Of a stretch of 64,000 nucleotides of DNA, positions 60,350 through 64,000 are shown in pieces (the stretch's first letter is position 1; each line of letters starts with the position of its first letter). The notes under the pieces were generated by a model. The model did no database searches, was not told where the DNA came from, and saw nothing but the letters and a program-made list of their open reading frames with translations. The position numbers were made by a program, and so were the translations under genes. The stretch is from Passalora sequoiae (Eukaryota; Ascomycota; Dothideomycetes; Mycosphaerellales; Mycosphaerellaceae): NCBI GenBank assembly GCA_013248845.1, contig WSQC01000015.1, forward strand, positions 434,001-498,000, given 5' to 3'.

Positions 60350-61111
60350 ATGCAACCTTTACAAAGAGCCGCGCTGCGCTCAGCGCGCCAGATACGATCA
60401 CAAAGTCAGCGGCGATCGCGCCAGTATGCTTCCGATGCTCATGGCCACGGGGCCCACGATGCGCACGCAGCACCAGTAAACGAGTCCTTTGGTGTATGTC
60501 TCCCCCGCCGTTGCAGTAGCTACCACATACACGAGAGCAGATGGTGGATAGATACTCCAGAGCAGTACTGACCACCACGTAGAAAGGCTTCTATATTTCG
60601 ATTGCGGCGATTCCGCTCTCGCTCGCTCTGTACAAGTTCTCGAGACAAGGCACCGATGAGCAACCATACTTCACACGCCTGATAAGAGACACATACGCCA
60701 GCTATAAGATCAAATGGGCACAGCGAAACGACTTACACACACAAGCGATGGAAAGGGCAGCCGCAGACAGAGTCCTCTTCCTGACCGAGACAAACCAGTC
60801 CAATGTCAGGCATGTGGATCTTCGATTCCCTGAGTATGTCGAATCCTCAGCACAATGTGTTAGAGAACAGGCTGGACATGTGGAATAGGCACAGCAGCTG
60901 ACGTAATTACAGGCAATTGAATGTTGGCTCACCATGGAATGTGCCTGCTGGTCACGGACACGCCAATATGGATGGACTGATCGCGAAGTACGAGAAGGAG
61001 AACTCTGCAGAAAATGAGAGGAAGCTGCAGCAATTGAGGGATAACAACGTGCCTGCAGAGAAGCCATACGCTAGCTTTGTCAAGGTGACGCCTGCTGCGA
61101 ACGACAGCTAG
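60350..61111 (+). CDS. Mitochondrial complex I 17.8-kDa-type accessory subunit
   Basis: The exons are 60350-60493, 60583-60833 and 60913-61111 (197 aa), joined as NESFGKGFYISIAAIPLSLA and FPEQLNVGSPWNVPAG. The N-terminus (LQRAALRSARQIRSQSQRRS) is a strong mitochondrial presequence. It is followed by a His-rich segment, AAPVNESFG, one membrane span (about 51-66), and a hydrophilic C-terminal half that would face one side of the inner membrane. This arrangement matches the fungal NADH:ubiquinone oxidoreductase 17.8-kDa subunit. The promoter is interrupted by the MITE that ends 101 bp upstream, leaving one CCAAT box at 60253-60257 on the gene side. Confidence 0.84.
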
Positions 61112-62359
61112 GCATAGCATGGGGTTTCTATGTACATACACCAGCTGCCACTGCTGTCTTGAGGCGGGCCACCACCTAGAACCGAAGGCCATGATTGCAG
61201 CTAGTCATGGTAATTCTTGCGGCATATTTTGTGTGTCGGCTCTTGTGATGGTGGACCTGTTTCATAGGCATATCATGCCTGCAGTACAAATGCGAGCGAA
61301 CCTGCTCTGCATTTACCGCTCCAGTCGCTTCGCTGTATGGGCGGAACGTTTCTCAGTGTAGCTGTAGCACGCCTCGAGTTGAAGCATGATAGCATCGTGG
61401 CTTGCCCCTATATTACACATCTCGCCCACTCCGGCCCGCTTATAACAAGTCCAGCTCGATTTCGGTCGGAAATCTGCGCCCTTTTCGAGCGTTCGTGCAG
61501 CGCCGCAGTCATACCGCCAAACACATTGATGTATTATGTTGTCATTGCCACTCATGGTACGTGGTCCTTGTGCTCGTCATTCACTCTTTTCGGTGCTCTT
61601 TATCTCGTACTTCCGGCACTCTTGACACTCGAGTGATGTGGTGCGTGGGCTGGCTGCGCAGCAGCATCAGGAATCGGGACATCAGAGAAATCGTCTTGAC
61701 CAATCGCTTTGATTGTCCATGTATCTATCTCGTGTCAGCGGCACCAGATCCCAAGAGCCCGAAGTCGTTGTCACGTACACACTGCTGCGACAAAGCCAAA
61801 GATGACGACTCCTGTCACGGCATTTCTGACGAGATATGGCTGGCGAGCACGGTAGAGTGCTGCGGAAGGACGGTTTTTTTTGTCGTAATACGACGATTGG
61901 GGTATCCTATGCCATTTCAGTATCTACACTATATTGCGACCCTTTTATCACATACCGTCCTAAAGGCATCTTGTGATGGAAACGCTAATGGTCGGTCTAC
62001 CAGAGATGTATCGGTAGTCGTGATGTCCGACCCTTGAAATCGTCCGACAATTCGCCGAGATCGAGCTCGAGCTCCACTTGCTTCCTATAAGGTTGCTCCA
62101 CCGACGTGAACTCTGCTGTCGACACGACTACTCGACAACAGTTCAACACCACGACCTCAACGCGCACCTTTATCCAGTGCAACATCGTGCTCAAATCCTC
62201 CCGCGATCCTACGAACAACTACGCGACAGCGGAATCATGCGTGTCAAACTCTGAAAAGCCCGCCCGGATTGTAGTTAGCATAGCTGCCCTGCCATTGTTA
62301 TCCCGTGACCTGCACTCAACCCTCCAGATCTGCCTTCACGGGCAGGTCGCTATCCTACT
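61112..62359. other. Gene-poor region
   Basis: About 1.25 kb between the complex I gene and the symplekin-like gene. ORFs on both strands lack recognisable features. No RNA gene or repeat is supported. Confidence 0.3.
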
Positions 62360-64000
62360 ATGGCATCTCCCGCGGAGACGCTCAATCAACTGAATTCTGC
62401 GCGCGACATTGTGCTCCGGGATCATACGTTGTACCCGCAAGTAGTCCCAGGCGTGCTTCAAGTTATAGCACCAGGAGCCCAGCTCGAGCTACGACGATGG
62501 GGTGCAGACTTCCTGGCAGAGACGTTCGCTTCGCAGGCAGTGACAGTGGACGAGAAACAGCAGATGTCGCAGGTGGTGCTCGATACGCTAAAAGGCTGGC
62601 TGGAACGGAAAGAGGTCATGGGCGAAGAAGAGGATACCACAGTTGTCAAAAGTGCTGTGCAATGCGCCGCAAGCGTATACCCTTTTGTCTTCAGACATAC
62701 AGTCAACAACCTTTCAGACCGCGAGTCATGGAAAAAGATGGCCACGATCAAGAGCAGCATACTACGCAGAATGGACGTTGCAAGTCCAGGTGTGCGAATA
62801 TGTTGCATCAAGTTCGTGGCTTGTGTGGTGCAAACCCAGACACCCGGCCTTGTTGCTGATCCGCGACGTCAAGAGCAGAATGAGATCAGTCTTGCATTGG
62901 TGCCTCGAGATCATGCAGTCATACCACCTGCCAATCTCGAGGCTGAGGCATCGGGGCTGCTGGACAGATTACTTGGTGTGCTTCAGGAAAACCTTTCGGA
63001 CGCTCTTATTGTGACTGCAACCCTCAATGCGCTGGCTTCGTTGGTGCATCGACGTGCGACTATATCGAGCAAGATCCTCACCGCTGTCCTCACATTCAGT
63101 CCTCTCATGCTGGCTCATTTGCCTGTGAGCACTAAAGACAAACTCACGATTAAAAGCATGACACGCACAACAATGTCATTTCTGCTCAACTGTCTCAAGC
63201 GTAACCCGACCACTGCGTTTGCTGGCAGGATACAACAGCAGGTCGAGCGCCTAAAGCATGGACTTACGGAAGTGCTCTCTGAGACCCGTCCAGGCAAACG
63301 GCCTGCGCCCAGTGAACCGAACGAAGGTCTAGGTGATGCAAAGCGCCCGCGAATCGACGCAGATGCCGCGAATGGAGTGACACCATCACAACAGTACACG
63401 TCGCTACCTGCAGGACCCGTCTCACTCGCGCAACTCTTTACGCTGACAAGTGATCGGGTTGCGCAAGAATTCCACGCAGAACGTATGCCAGTGCCTGTTC
63501 TTGCACAACTTGTACCGGCAATTGCTGCCCAAATATCTCAGAGCAAGGTTGACGAGGCCATCAATGTGGTACGCTCAAGATGGCTGAATATAGACCGCCA
63601 CGCTCCTACGTCAGCTGTTGAAGCTGCAAAAGTCGCGACTGGAGACGAGGATGATGACTACGACCCCACGTTCGGCATGCATGGAGACAACAACCAGGCA
63701 ATAGATCGATCAGAGCGATTACCCCCAGGTGGGACAGTCAACGAGGTTGCTAGTGCTCTATTCAGCCTGCCGGCACCAGCACCGCTTGATGATGCAGAGC
63801 GAGAAGATTACAGCAAGACTGCCATGCATCGTGTTTTTGGCACGCTCGACGATATGGATAAGGAGGTTCGCGCCAAGGGCAAATCTACATCGATTGAACA
63901 TGGTTTCAATCGTTTGGCAACTACATCTTCAGGCCACGATAGAGAAGGATGGGTCACGCTGATCACCAGACTTGCCACTCGAGCAACGTTGGGGCTGCCA
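62360..64000 (+). CDS. Symplekin/PTA1-type mRNA 3'-end processing scaffold (5' part, runs off the window)
   Basis: The frame is open without a stop or intron from the ATG at 62360 to the window end (547 codons shown). The first 330 residues are helical HEAT-type repeats with the symplekin/Pta1 N-terminal domain: LELRRWGADFLAETFASQAV, SVYPFVFRHTVNNLSDRESW, SPGVRICCIKFVACVVQTQ, and later SPLMLAHLP. A linker with GDAKRPRIDADAANG could be a nuclear signal, and an acidic DDDYDP segment follows. Symplekin/Pta1 holds together the cleavage and polyadenylation factor and binds the Ssu72 phosphatase through this N-terminal domain. The missing 3' part should contain the C-terminal symplekin domain. Confidence 0.85.
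   Translation, partial: MASPAETLNQLNSARDIVLRDHTLYPQVVPGVLQVIAPGAQLELRRWGADFLAETFASQAVTVDEKQQMSQVVLDTLKGWLERKEVMGEEEDTTVVKSAVQCAASVYPFVFRHTVNNLSDRESWKKMATIKSSILRRMDVASPGVRICCIKFVACVVQTQTPGLVADPRRQEQNEISLALVPRDHAVIPPANLEAEASGLLDRLLGVLQENLSDALIVTATLNALASLVHRRATISSKILTAVLTFSPLMLAHLPVSTKDKLTIKSMTRTTMSFLLNCLKRNPTTAFAGRIQQQVERLKHGLTEVLSETRPGKRPAPSEPNEGLGDAKRPRIDADAANGVTPSQQYTSLPAGPVSLAQLFTLTSDRVAQEFHAERMPVPVLAQLVPAIAAQISQSKVDEAINVVRSRWLNIDRHAPTSAVEAAKVATGDEDDDYDPTFGMHGDNNQAIDRSERLPPGGTVNEVASALFSLPAPAPLDDAEREDYSKTAMHRVFGTLDDMDKEVRAKGKSTSIEHGFNRLATTSSGHDREGWVTLITRLATRATLGLP

Noticed and set aside
62305..62859. 184-aa plus-strand ORF
   Set aside because: It is in another frame of the symplekin-like gene, which is open from 62360 to the window end.

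Overview
This is a nuclear window from a filamentous ascomycete (Pezizomycotina). Genes are compact, with short GT-AG introns and CTRAY-type branch points, lie on both strands, and are separated by intergenic gaps of a few hundred bases. Two marks point to a Dothideomycete relative: three mutually homologous introns (introner-like elements, first described in that class) and a repeat tract in which CA and TG dinucleotides are almost absent (repeat-induced point mutation, RIP). The class assignment is inference. Gene models were spliced by hand; most restore a full frame divisible by three across every junction.

Layout. 0.5-12.3 kb: SSD1-type RNA-binding protein (+), DUF2293 protein (-), complex I ESSS/NDUFB11 subunit (+), an unrecognised multi-exon gene (+), and acetolactate decarboxylase (-). 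12.35-24.68 kb: one heavily RIP-mutated block. An outer TIR element flanked by TA carries a reverse-strand integrase-type transposase, which is interrupted by a complete 7.07-kb Ty3/Gypsy LTR retrotransposon with 176-bp LTRs and a 5-bp target duplication. 24.95-26.87 kb: catabolic-type acetolactate synthase (-). 27-36 kb: truncated sirtuin remnant, ankyrin protein, unknown conserved protein, Impact/UPF0029 protein, MFS transporter and Spc25. 36-49.5 kb: RRN6-like Pol I factor, two small unknowns, PhoD-like phosphatase, mitochondrial Hsp78, eEF1B-alpha (with a likely intronic C/D snoRNA) and EMC5. 49.8-64 kb: MSH5, PITH-domain protein, VPS20, RIX7, a small nuclear-type protein, a 705-bp unmutated relative of the big TIR element, the complex I 17.8-kDa subunit, and the 5' part of a symplekin/PTA1 gene that runs off the window.

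Most genes are single-copy housekeeping genes with no shared pathway. The exception is the acetolactate synthase and acetolactate decarboxylase pair. Both are on the minus strand in the order synthase then decarboxylase, as in bacterial alsSD/bud operons, and together they would convert pyruvate to acetoin. Removing the transposon block leaves them about 390 bp apart, so this looks like a two-gene acetoin cluster split by a later transposon insertion. The other points of most interest are the introner-like introns in the MFS, HSP78 and PITH genes, the near-saturated RIP with an unmutated relative in the same window, the MITE inserted at the centre of a CCAAT palindrome, and the snoRNA candidate with rRNA complementarity.
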